Positions 8,048-14,089 of a DNA stretch of 18,354 nucleotides are shown here, in pieces. Below the pieces are notes generated by a model that worked only from the letters and a program-made list of their open reading frames with translations, had not been told where the DNA came from and searched no databases. This DNA comes from Thiobacillus sp. UBA2597 (lineage in GTDB: Bacteria; Pseudomonadota; Gammaproteobacteria; Burkholderiales; Thiobacillaceae), in the NCBI GenBank assembly GCA_002339725.1, contig DDKN01000096.1, forward strand, positions 1 to 18,354, in the 5' to 3' direction. The first letter of the stretch is position 1. Each line of letters opens with the position of its first letter. The position numbers were made by a program, and so were the translations under genes.

Positions 8048-8057
8048 AGTAAACTAC
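8033..8057 (+). promoter_or_regulatory. Candidate IscR type 1 binding site
   Basis: The 25 bases (ATAATTGAGT, then AAAA, then TAGTAAACTAC) match the IscR type 1 consensus as I remember it from E. coli (ATASYYGACT, RWWW, YAGTCRRSTAT) at 21 of 25 positions, including the GA, T and AGT cores. It overlaps the -10 of the promoter for apbC, an Fe-S carrier gene, which is where a [2Fe-2S]-IscR repressor would be expected. No iscR gene is in the window. Confidence 0.5.
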
Positions 8058-8197
8058 TAATGTGCCCGTCTCGGCGGCGCGTCGGCGGCAAGGCTTGAAA
8101 TTCCCGGGATCGCCTTCAAATGTCGGGAACCCGGGGGCCAAGGGCAGGCCCGATGTGCCAGGCGATGGCGTTTATTTCATTGAGCAGAGGTTGAACG

Positions 8198-9286
8198 ATG
8201 TCGGTTACCGAACAGCAAATTCAAGCGGCCCTCAAGGAGTTGATCGATCCGAACACCCAGAGGGATTTCGTCAGCACCAAGTCGGTGCGGAACATCAAGA
8301 TCGACGGCGGCAAGGTCAGCCTCGATGTGATCCTGCCCTATCCGGCCAAGATGGTCCAAGGCGAGATCAAGCGCTTGGTCGAGGACAAGCTCAAAACCGT
8401 CGCCGGTGTGGAGTCGGCCACGGCCAACGTGTCCTGGAAGATCGTCGCCCACGGTGTGCAGAAGGGCGTCAAGCTGATCCCGGGCGTCAAGAACATCATC
8501 GCCGTCGCCTCCGGCAAGGGCGGCGTGGGCAAATCGACCACGGCGGTCAACCTGGCCCTGGCCCTGGCCGCCGAAGGCGCCACCGTCGGCATGCTGGACG
8601 CCGACATCTACGGCCCCTCGCAACCGACCATGCTGGGCATCCATGGCCGGCCGGTGTCCGAGGACGGCCAGGTGCTGGAGCCCATGATCGGTCACGGCAT
8701 CCAGGCCATGTCCATCGGCTTTTTGATCGACGTCGACACCCCCATGGTCTGGCGCGGCCCGATGGTCACCCAGGCGCTCGAGCAACTGCTCAACAACACC
8801 AAGTGGAAAGACCTGGATTACCTGGTGGTCGATCTGCCGCCCGGCACCGGCGACATCCAGCTCACCCTGGCTCAGCGCGTGCCGGTGACCGGCGCCGTGA
8901 TCGTCACCACCCCGCAGGACATCGCCCTGATCGACGCCCGCAAGGGCCTCAAGATGTTCGAGAAGGTGGGCGTGCCCATCCTCGGCGTGGTCGAGAACAT
9001 GAGCCTGCACATCTGCTCCAAGTGCGGCCACGAGGAGCCGATCTTCGGCGTCGGCGGCGGCCAGAAGATGTGCAGCGACTACGGGGTGGAATTCCTGGGT
9101 GGCCTGCCGCTCGACATCCGCATCCGGGAGGAGACCGATGCCGGCAAGCCCACCGTGGTGGCCGAACCGGACTCGCGCATCGCCGAGATCTACCGCCAGA
9201 TCGCGCGGCGCGTGGCGGTCAAGGTGGGTGACCTGGCGGTGGACCACAGCGCCAAGTTCCCCAGCATCGTGATCCAGAACACCTGA
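8198..9286 (+). CDS. apbC: Mrp/ApbC/NBP35-family Fe-S cluster carrier ATPase
   Basis: ApbC (362 aa) is a cytosolic P-loop ATPase that holds and transfers Fe-S clusters. Residues about 5-85 are the MIP18/DUF59 domain. The deviant Walker A SGKGGVGKST (105-114, with the signature first lysine) opens the ATPase domain. MLDADIYGPSQPTMLG, VVDLPPGTGD and VVENMS follow. The bridging-cluster motif CSKC (Cys273, Cys276) is intact. The start ATG follows AGAGG at a suitable distance. It has its own predicted promoter, with an IscR-like site, and is closed by a strong terminator before dcd. Confidence 0.96.
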   Translation: MSVTEQQIQAALKELIDPNTQRDFVSTKSVRNIKIDGGKVSLDVILPYPAKMVQGEIKRLVEDKLKTVAGVESATANVSWKIVAHGVQKGVKLIPGVKNIIAVASGKGGVGKSTTAVNLALALAAEGATVGMLDADIYGPSQPTMLGIHGRPVSEDGQVLEPMIGHGIQAMSIGFLIDVDTPMVWRGPMVTQALEQLLNNTKWKDLDYLVVDLPPGTGDIQLTLAQRVPVTGAVIVTTPQDIALIDARKGLKMFEKVGVPILGVVENMSLHICSKCGHEEPIFGVGGGQKMCSDYGVEFLGGLPLDIRIREETDAGKPTVVAEPDSRIAEIYRQIARRVAVKVGDLAVDHSAKFPSIVIQNT

Positions 9287-9288
9287 TA

Positions 9289-9387
9289 TAGCTGGCAGCA
9301 GGTAGCAGGTAGCGAGTAGCATAGAGGCCGCGCCCCCGGGCGCGGCTTTGTTTTTGGCTACCCGCTATTAGCTACCGACTACAGGCT
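9289..9387. repeat. Imperfect GTAGC-rich inverted repeat flanking a terminator
   Basis: Left arm 9289-9321 holds three spaced GTAGC units (GCAGGTAGCAGGTAGCGAG). The right arm 9356-9387 holds their complements (GGCTACC, TTAGCTACC, GACTACAGG). Over 25 aligned positions 19 are complementary. The terminator hairpin sits at the centre. It looks like a decayed intergenic palindromic element. Confidence 0.5.
9327..9355 (+). terminator. Rho-independent terminator after apbC
   Basis: A perfect 8-bp stem, GCCGCGCC (9327-9334) with GGCGCGGC (9339-9346), has a CCCG loop and is followed by TTTGTTTTT. It lies 40 bp after the apbC stop. Confidence 0.85.
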
Positions 9388-9392
9388 GAACT

Positions 9393-9959
9393 ATGAGCAT
9401 CAAATCCGACAAATGGATCCGGCGCATGGCCGAGCAGCACGGCATGATCGAGCCGTTCGAGCCGGGCCAGGTCAAGAGCGTCGGCGGCCGCAGCATCGTG
9501 TCCTACGGCACGTCGAGTTATGGCTACGACGTGCGCTGCGCCAACGAATTCAAGCTGTTCACCGACATCAACACCACCATCGTCGACCCCAAGGCCTTCG
9601 ATCCGGCGAGTTTCGTCGAGGTGAAGGGCGATTCCTGCATCATTCCGCCCAATTCCTTCGCCCTGGCCCGCACGGTCGAATACTTCCGCATCCCGCGCAA
9701 CGTGCTCACCATCTGCCTGGGCAAGAGCACCTATGCCCGCTGCGGCATCATCGTCAACGTGACCCCGCTCGAGCCGGAGTGGGAAGGCCACGTCACTCTG
9801 GAGTTCTCCAACACCACGCCGCTGCCGGCGCGCATCTACGCCAACGAGGGCGTCGCCCAGATGCTGTTTCTGGAGTCGGACGAGGTGTGCGAGACCTCCT
9901 ATCGCGACCGTGGCGGCAAATACCAGGGCCAGACCGGCGTCACCCTGCCTAAAATCTAG
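9393..9959 (+). CDS. dcd: dCTP deaminase
   Basis: Dcd (188 aa; E. coli 193) deaminates dCTP to dUTP, the main source of dUMP for thymidylate synthesis in proteobacteria. The trimeric enzyme's active-site stretch GKSTYARCGI (residues 110-119, with Lys111, Ser112 and Arg116) is intact, as are LEPEWEGHVTLEFSN with the catalytic Glu137 and the C-terminal lid GGKYQGQTG. The ATG is placed by family alignment (MSIKSDKWIRRM). The upstream Shine-Dalgarno is only a weak AGG. The apbC terminator separates it from apbC, so it needs read-through or a promoter that I cannot identify clearly. Confidence 0.97.
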   Translation: MSIKSDKWIRRMAEQHGMIEPFEPGQVKSVGGRSIVSYGTSSYGYDVRCANEFKLFTDINTTIVDPKAFDPASFVEVKGDSCIIPPNSFALARTVEYFRIPRNVLTICLGKSTYARCGIIVNVTPLEPEWEGHVTLEFSNTTPLPARIYANEGVAQMLFLESDEVCETSYRDRGGKYQGQTGVTLPKI

Positions 9960-10020
9960 GCAGCACGGCCTGCGGCGGCGGCCGCCGCAATTTCTGCTCC
10001 ACGCCGGCCCCGATGCTCCC

Positions 10021-10026
10021 TATAAT
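10021..10026 (+). promoter_or_regulatory. Consensus -10 box for the decarboxylase gene
   Basis: A perfect TATAAT is followed by CCGCGCTTTA. The best -35 (TCCACG at 9998-10003, 17-bp spacing) is poor, only 3 of 6. A start here would give a leader of about 115 nt that contains the REP-like pair at 10045-10131. Confidence 0.55.
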
Positions 10027-10044
10027 CCGCGCTTTACTTTTAAT

Positions 10045-10078
10045 CCCCTCTCCCGCCGGGAGAGGGTTAGGGTGAGGG
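10045..10078 (+). repeat. REP-like palindrome, tail on the right
   Basis: CCCCTCTCCC (10045-10054) pairs with GGGAGAGGG (10058-10066) and is followed by the tail TTAGGGTGAGGG. The same palindrome-plus-tail occurs at 16196-16233 and 16426-16463. Confidence 0.8.
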
Positions 10079-10094
10079 ATTCTGCCGGTAGCGA

Positions 10095-10131
10095 CCCTCA
10101 CCCCCGGCCCCTCTCCCGATGGGAGAGGGGG
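10095..10131 (-). repeat. REP-like palindrome, tail on the left
   Basis: CCCTCACCCCCGGCC precedes the palindrome CCCTCTCCC-GAT-GGGAGAGGG. It is the inverted counterpart of the copy at 10045-10078, 16 bp away, so the two tails face each other as in paired REP elements and the transcript could fold into one long hairpin. Confidence 0.8.
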
Positions 10132-10148
10132 GCGAATGGAGTAAGGTC

Positions 10149-12392
10149 ATGCGCTTCCGTTTCCCTGTCGTCATCATCGACGAAGATTTCCGCTCGGAAA
10201 ACCAGAGCGGCCTGTCTATCCGCGCCCTGGCCGAGGCCCTGGAAAAGGAGGGCATGGAGGTCTTGGGGGTGACCAGCTATGGCGACCTGTCCTCCTTCGC
10301 CCAGCAACAGTCGCGCGCCTCGGCCTTCATCCTCTCGGTCGACGACGAGGAGCTGGCCAACGAGGAGGAGGAGACCATCGCCGAGCTGCGCGCCTTCGTC
10401 GAGGAGATCCGCTTCCGCAACGCCGAAATCCCGATCTTCCTGCACGGCGAGACCCGCACCTCGCGCCACATCCCGAACGACATCCTGCGCGAGCTGAACG
10501 GCTTCATCCACATGCTGGAGGACACGCCCGAGTTCCTCGCCCGTTACATCGCGCGCGAGGCCCGGGCCTATCTCGATTCGATCGTGCCGCCCTTCTTCCG
10601 GGCGCTCACCCATTACGCCTCGGACGGCTCCTATTCCTGGCATTGCCCGGGCCATTCCGGCGGCGTGGCCTTCCTGAAGAGCCCCATCGGCCAGATGTTC
10701 CACCAGTTCTTCGGCGAGAACCTGTTGCGGGCCGACGTCTGCAACGCGGTCGACGAGCTGGGCCAGCTGCTCGACCATACCGGGCCGGTGGCCGCCTCCG
10801 AGCGCAATGCCGCCCGCATCTTTCATTGCGACCATCTCTATTTCGTCACCAACGGCACCTCCACCTCGAACAAGATGGTGTGGCATTCCACCGTGGCGCC
10901 GGATGACATCGTGGTGGTCGACCGCAACTGCCACAAATCCGTCCTGCATTCGATCATCATGACCGGGGCGATCCCGGTATTCCTGACGCCGACCCGCAAC
11001 CATTACGGCATCATCGGCCCGATCCCGCTGGCGGAATTCAAGATCGAGAACATCCGCAAGAAGATCGAGGCCAATCCCTTCGCCCGTCAGGTCAAGGACA
11101 AGAAGCCGCGCATCCTCACCATCACCCAGTCGACCTACGACGGCGTGATGTACAACGTGGAGACCATCAAGCAGATGCTCGACGGCCAGATCGACACCCT
11201 GCACTTCGACGAGGCCTGGCTGCCGCACGCCGCCTTCCACGATTTCTACGGCGACTACCACGCCATCGGCGAAGGCAGGCCGCGCTGCAAGGAGTCGATG
11301 ATCTTCGCCACCCAGTCCACCCACAAGCTGCTGGCCGGCCTGTCCCAGGCCTCGCAGATCCTGGTGCAGGAGTCGCAGACCCGCCAGTTGGACCGCGACG
11401 TGTTCAACGAGGCCTACCTCATGCACAGCTCGACCTCGCCCCAATACGCCATCATCGCCTCCTGCGACGTGGCGGCGGCGATGATGGAGCCGCCGGGCGG
11501 CACCGCCCTGGTCGAGGAATCGCTGGTCGAGGCCATGGACTTCAGGCGCGCCATGCGCAAGGTCGAGCGCGAGTTCGGTGAATCCTGGTGGTTCAAGGTC
11601 TGGGGCCCGCAATACCTGGCCGAGGAGGCCGAGGGGGTGGGCGATCAGGAAGACTGGATGCTGAAGGACAACGAGCGCTGGCACGGCTTCGGCGACATGG
11701 CGCCCGGCTTCAACATGCTCGACCCGATCAAGGCCACCATCATCACCCCCGGCCTCGATGTCACGGGCGAGTTCGCCGAGCAGGGCATCCCGGCCGCCAT
11801 CGTCACCAAATACCTGGCCGAGCACGGCGTCATCGTCGAAAAGACCGGCCTGTATTCCTTCTTCATCATGTTCACCATCGGCATCACCAAGGGCCGCTGG
11901 AACACCCTGCTCACCGCGCTGCAACAGTTCAAGACTGACTACGACACCAACCAGCCGCTGTGGAAGGTGCTGCCGGAATTCATCGAGAAGCAGCCGCGCT
12001 ATGAAAAGATCGGCCTGAAGGATCTGTGCGACCGGATTCACAGCCTGTACAAGGCCAATGACGTCGCCCGCCTGACCACCGAGATGTATCTGTCGGAAAT
12101 GGCGCCCGCCATGAAGCCGGCCGACGCCTTCGCCAAGATGGCGCACAAGGAGATCGAACGGGTGGAGATCGACCAGCTCGAGGGCCGCATCACCAGCGTG
12201 CTGCTCACCCCCTACCCGCCGGGCATCCCCCTGTTGATCCCGGGCGAACGCTTCAACGCCACCATCGTGCGCTACCTGAAGTTCGCGCGCGATTTCAACG
12301 AGCAATTCCCGGGCTTCGAGACCGACATCCACGGCCTGGTCAAGGAGTCGGTCGACGGCAAGGTGCGCTACCACGTCGACTGCGTGGTCTGA
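10149..12392 (+). CDS. PLP-dependent Arg/Lys/Orn decarboxylase (fold type I, long form)
   Basis: This 747-aa enzyme is of the inducible/biodegradative Arg-Lys-Orn decarboxylase family (AdiA, LdcC/CadA, SpeC type). Residues 1 to about 130 form the response-regulator-like wing domain (VVIIDEDFRSENQSG). The PLP core follows with WHCPGHSGG, the FVTNGTST phosphate-binding segment and HFDEAW. The Schiff-base lysine is Lys393 in ATQSTHKLLAGLSQAS. A C-terminal domain ends with YPPGIPLLIPGE. The product would be agmatine, cadaverine or putrescine. Sequence alone by eye does not decide which, though STHKLL with a 747-aa length is nearest AdiA-like arginine decarboxylases. I start at the ATG with GGAG 7 bases upstream. 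The frame runs back to 10119, but only through repeat sequence. Confidence 0.93.
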   Translation: MRFRFPVVIIDEDFRSENQSGLSIRALAEALEKEGMEVLGVTSYGDLSSFAQQQSRASAFILSVDDEELANEEEETIAELRAFVEEIRFRNAEIPIFLHGETRTSRHIPNDILRELNGFIHMLEDTPEFLARYIAREARAYLDSIVPPFFRALTHYASDGSYSWHCPGHSGGVAFLKSPIGQMFHQFFGENLLRADVCNAVDELGQLLDHTGPVAASERNAARIFHCDHLYFVTNGTSTSNKMVWHSTVAPDDIVVVDRNCHKSVLHSIIMTGAIPVFLTPTRNHYGIIGPIPLAEFKIENIRKKIEANPFARQVKDKKPRILTITQSTYDGVMYNVETIKQMLDGQIDTLHFDEAWLPHAAFHDFYGDYHAIGEGRPRCKESMIFATQSTHKLLAGLSQASQILVQESQTRQLDRDVFNEAYLMHSSTSPQYAIIASCDVAAAMMEPPGGTALVEESLVEAMDFRRAMRKVEREFGESWWFKVWGPQYLAEEAEGVGDQEDWMLKDNERWHGFGDMAPGFNMLDPIKATIITPGLDVTGEFAEQGIPAAIVTKYLAEHGVIVEKTGLYSFFIMFTIGITKGRWNTLLTALQQFKTDYDTNQPLWKVLPEFIEKQPRYEKIGLKDLCDRIHSLYKANDVARLTTEMYLSEMAPAMKPADAFAKMAHKEIERVEIDQLEGRITSVLLTPYPPGIPLLIPGERFNATIVRYLKFARDFNEQFPGFETDIHGLVKESVDGKVRYHVDCVV

Positions 12393-12419
12393 GGCGGGCC
12401 GGTCTTCCCGCCGACCGGA

Positions 12420-12448
12420 TTGCCATCCATCTGATTTTTCATTAAAAT
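12420..12448 (+). promoter_or_regulatory. Promoter of the rpsF-priB-rpsR-rplI operon
   Basis: TTGCCA (12420-12425) and TAAAAT (12443-12448), each 5 of 6 to consensus, are exactly 17 bp apart, followed by TACGCGCTT. The predicted start near 12455 leaves a leader of about 100 nt. Confidence 0.75.
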
Positions 12449-12458
12449 TACGCGCTTG

Positions 12459-12522
12459 CCCGGCCGCCTTGCTTTGCAGCCGGGTTCCTTGCTCCACCGC
12501 TGCATTCGGCCACCGGCCGAAT
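12459..12522 (+). promoter_or_regulatory. Structured leader of the rpsF operon
   Basis: Two hairpins fill the leader: CCCGGC (12459-12464) with GCCGGG (12479-12484), and a perfect 8-bp stem ATTCGGCC (12504-12511) with GGCCGAAT (12515-12522) over an ACC loop. The S6:S18 complex is known to bind a CCG-containing motif in rpsF leaders. The ACCGG at the tip of the second stem could be that motif, but I have not matched the full consensus. Confidence 0.35.
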
Positions 12523-12555
12523 CTGACGGGGGGCCGTTAGTCCGAAAGGAGTGTT

Positions 12556-12933
12556 ATGCGTCATTACGAAATCGTCTTTATCGTCCATCCGGACCAGAGC
12601 GAGCAGGTGCCCGCCATGGTCGAGCGCTACCGCAGCCTGATCGCCGCCAAGGGCGGCCAGATCCATCGTCTGGAAGACTGGGGCCGCCGGCAGCTGGCCT
12701 ATACCATCCAGAAGGTGCACAAGGCCCACTACGTGCTGATGAACATCGAGTGCGACCAGGAAACCCTGGACGAGCTGGATCACGGCTTCCGCTTCAACGA
12801 TGCCATCCTGCGCCATCTTGTCATCAAGCGCGACGGCCCCGTCACCGGCGCCTCGCCCATGATGAAGGAAGAGAAGGCCCGCAACCTGTTGGCAGCGCAG
12901 TCGCAGGAGGCGTCGGCCGAGGCTGCCGCCTGA
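12556..12933 (+). CDS. rpsF: 30S ribosomal protein S6
   Basis: S6 (125 aa) binds S18 and 16S rRNA in the platform of the small subunit. The N-terminus MRHYEIVFIVHPDQSEQVP, the strand GRRQLAYTIQKVHKAHYV and the closing RHLVIKR are family features. The tail after residue 100 is alanine- and glutamate-rich, as in many S6 proteins that are modified there. AAAGGAG lies 6 bases before the ATG. It is first of the four-gene operon, and its stop is 2 bp before the priB start. Confidence 0.98.
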   Translation: MRHYEIVFIVHPDQSEQVPAMVERYRSLIAAKGGQIHRLEDWGRRQLAYTIQKVHKAHYVLMNIECDQETLDELDHGFRFNDAILRHLVIKRDGPVTGASPMMKEEKARNLLAAQSQEASAEAAA

Positions 12934-12935
12934 GG

Positions 12936-13229
12936 GTGAGCAACCGGGTCGAGCTGACCGGGCAAATCCTGGCGACCAGCGGCCTGCGCTACACGCCGGC
13001 CGGCCTGGCCACCGTGGCGATGCGGCTGGCCCACGCCTCGGAGCAGCAGGAAGCCGGGCGGCCGCGCCAGGTGGTGTGCGAGGTTGAGGCGATCGCCTTC
13101 GGCGAGACCGCCCGCAAACTGAGCCAAAGCCCGGCGGGAAGCCAGGTGAGCCTGACCGGCTTCCTCGACCGCAAGAGCCCCCGCAGCAACCTGCTGACCG
13201 TGCACGTAACCGATTACGAATTGATTTAA
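12936..13229 (+). CDS. priB: Primosomal replication protein N (PriB)
   Basis: PriB (97 aa; E. coli 104) is a dimeric OB-fold single-strand-DNA-binding protein that helps PriA reload DnaB at stalled forks. The protein reads SNRVELTGQILATSG at the start, a QVSLTGFLDRK strand in the second half and a final TVHVTDYEL strand. No ATG is available, so I use the GTG 2 bp after the rpsF stop. There is no separate Shine-Dalgarno, so it is probably translated by re-initiation after rpsF. Its place between rpsF and rpsR is the standard position in beta- and gammaproteobacteria and supports the call despite low sequence conservation. Confidence 0.93.
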   Translation: MSNRVELTGQILATSGLRYTPAGLATVAMRLAHASEQQEAGRPRQVVCEVEAIAFGETARKLSQSPAGSQVSLTGFLDRKSPRSNLLTVHVTDYELI

Positions 13230-13240
13230 GGAGTAGCACC

Positions 13241-13516
13241 ATGGCGTTTTTCCGACGCAAACCCGATGCCAAGGGCAAGGGCAAGACTGGCGGCGCCCTG
13301 TTCCGCCGCAAGAAGTTCTGCCGCTTCACCGCCGAGGGCGTGAAAGAGATCGACTACAAGGACATCGAAGTCCTCAAGGACTTTCTGACCGAGCAGGGCC
13401 GCATCATTCCCGCCCGCATCACCGGCACGCGTGCCCATTATCAGCGCCAGCTGGCCACCGCCATCAAGCGCGCCCAGTTCCTGGCCCTGATGCCCTACAC
13501 CGACCTGCACGAGTAA
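13241..13516 (+). CDS. rpsR: 30S ribosomal protein S18
   Basis: S18 (91 aa) pairs with S6 on the 30S platform. The core IDYKDIEVLKDFLTEQGRI, PARITGTRAHYQRQL and AIKRAQFLALMPYT is near-universal. The N-terminus carries a basic arm (FFRRKPDAKGKGK) a little longer than in E. coli. GGAG lies 7 bases before the ATG. The initial zinc-type cysteine seen in some S18 proteins is reduced to a single FCRF. Confidence 0.98.
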   Translation: MAFFRRKPDAKGKGKTGGALFRRKKFCRFTAEGVKEIDYKDIEVLKDFLTEQGRIIPARITGTRAHYQRQLATAIKRAQFLALMPYTDLHE

Positions 13517-13528
13517 GAGGAGCGCGAC

Positions 13529-13978
13529 ATGGAAGTCATTTTGCTGGAAAAGGTCGTCAACCTCGGCGGGCTGGGCGATGTGGTCCGGGTCAAGGACGGT
13601 TTCGCCCGTAACTTCCTGATCCCCCAGGGCAAGGCCAAGCGCGCCACCGCCGCCAACCGCGCCGAGTTCGAGCAGCGCCGCGCCGAGCTGGAAAAGATCG
13701 CCGCCGAGAAGCTGGCCGCTGCCCAGGCCCGGGCCGAGAAACTGGCCGGCTACCTGTTGCAGATCACCCAGAAGGCCGGGGTCGATGGCCGCCTGTTCGG
13801 CTCCGTCACCAACGTCGACATCGCCGAGGCCCTCAAGGCCCAGGGCTTCGACGTGAGCAAGTCCGAGGTGCGCATGCCCGCCGGCCCGTTCAAGATGGTC
13901 GGCGACTATGACCTCACCCTGGCCCTGCACAGCGACGTCTCGGTCGACATCAAGGTGTCGGTCCTGGGCGAGCACTAA
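13529..13978 (+). CDS. rplI: 50S ribosomal protein L9
   Basis: L9 (149 aa, the E. coli length) has the N-terminal 23S-binding domain (MEVILLEKVVNLGGLGDVV, then VKDGFARNFLIPQGKA), the long exposed connecting helix rich in Ala, Glu and Arg (about residues 45-75), and the C-terminal domain with DGRLFGSVTNVDIAEAL. GAGGAG is at the usual distance before the ATG. It closes the operon, and a terminator follows within 6 bp of the stop. Confidence 0.98.
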   Translation: MEVILLEKVVNLGGLGDVVRVKDGFARNFLIPQGKAKRATAANRAEFEQRRAELEKIAAEKLAAAQARAEKLAGYLLQITQKAGVDGRLFGSVTNVDIAEALKAQGFDVSKSEVRMPAGPFKMVGDYDLTLALHSDVSVDIKVSVLGEH

Positions 13979-13983
13979 AAAAT

Positions 13984-14013
13984 CCCCTCTCCCTTTGGGA
14001 GAGGGGTTTCTTT
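13984..14013 (+). terminator. Terminator of the ribosomal operon, made of a REP-like palindrome
   Basis: A perfect 10-bp stem CCCCTCTCCC (13984-13993) with GGGAGAGGGG (13997-14006) and a TTT loop is followed by TTTCTTT and preceded by an A-run, so it could act in both directions. The stem is the same palindrome as the REP-like repeats elsewhere in the window. Confidence 0.85.
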
Positions 14014-14043
14014 GACAACTGGCCGCTTGCGCGGCCTTTTGTC
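14014..14043 (+). terminator. Second hairpin between rplI and dnaB
   Basis: GGCCGC (14021-14026) with GCGGCC (14031-14036), loop TTGC, then TTTT. The flanks GACAA and TTTTGTC extend the stem. It may be a back-up terminator. Confidence 0.5.
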
Positions 14044-14065
14044 ATTTGGGGTGCGGGACTACAAT
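14039..14065 (+). promoter_or_regulatory. Possible dnaB promoter
   Basis: TACAAT (14060-14065) lies 24 bp before the dnaB ATG. The nearest -35-like hexamer is TTGTCA (14039-14044), with a short 15-bp spacer. The terminators upstream mean dnaB needs a promoter near here. Confidence 0.35.
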
Positions 14066-14089
14066 GAGCCCCCCGAAACGAGAAACCCC

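Noticed and set aside
5620..12392. A polyamine pathway linking the spermidine-synthase-fold gene and the decarboxylase
   Set aside because: The genes are almost 4 kb apart with unrelated genes and a terminator between, and the former lacks the aminopropyltransferase signature.
10098..12497. A 799-codon open frame on the minus strand opposite the decarboxylase
   Set aside because: High GC keeps antisense frames open. The plus-strand protein is a clear family member with PLP motifs, while the antisense product is low in complexity and unrecognisable. The same applies to the 538-codon plus-strand frame opposite proS (4000-5616).
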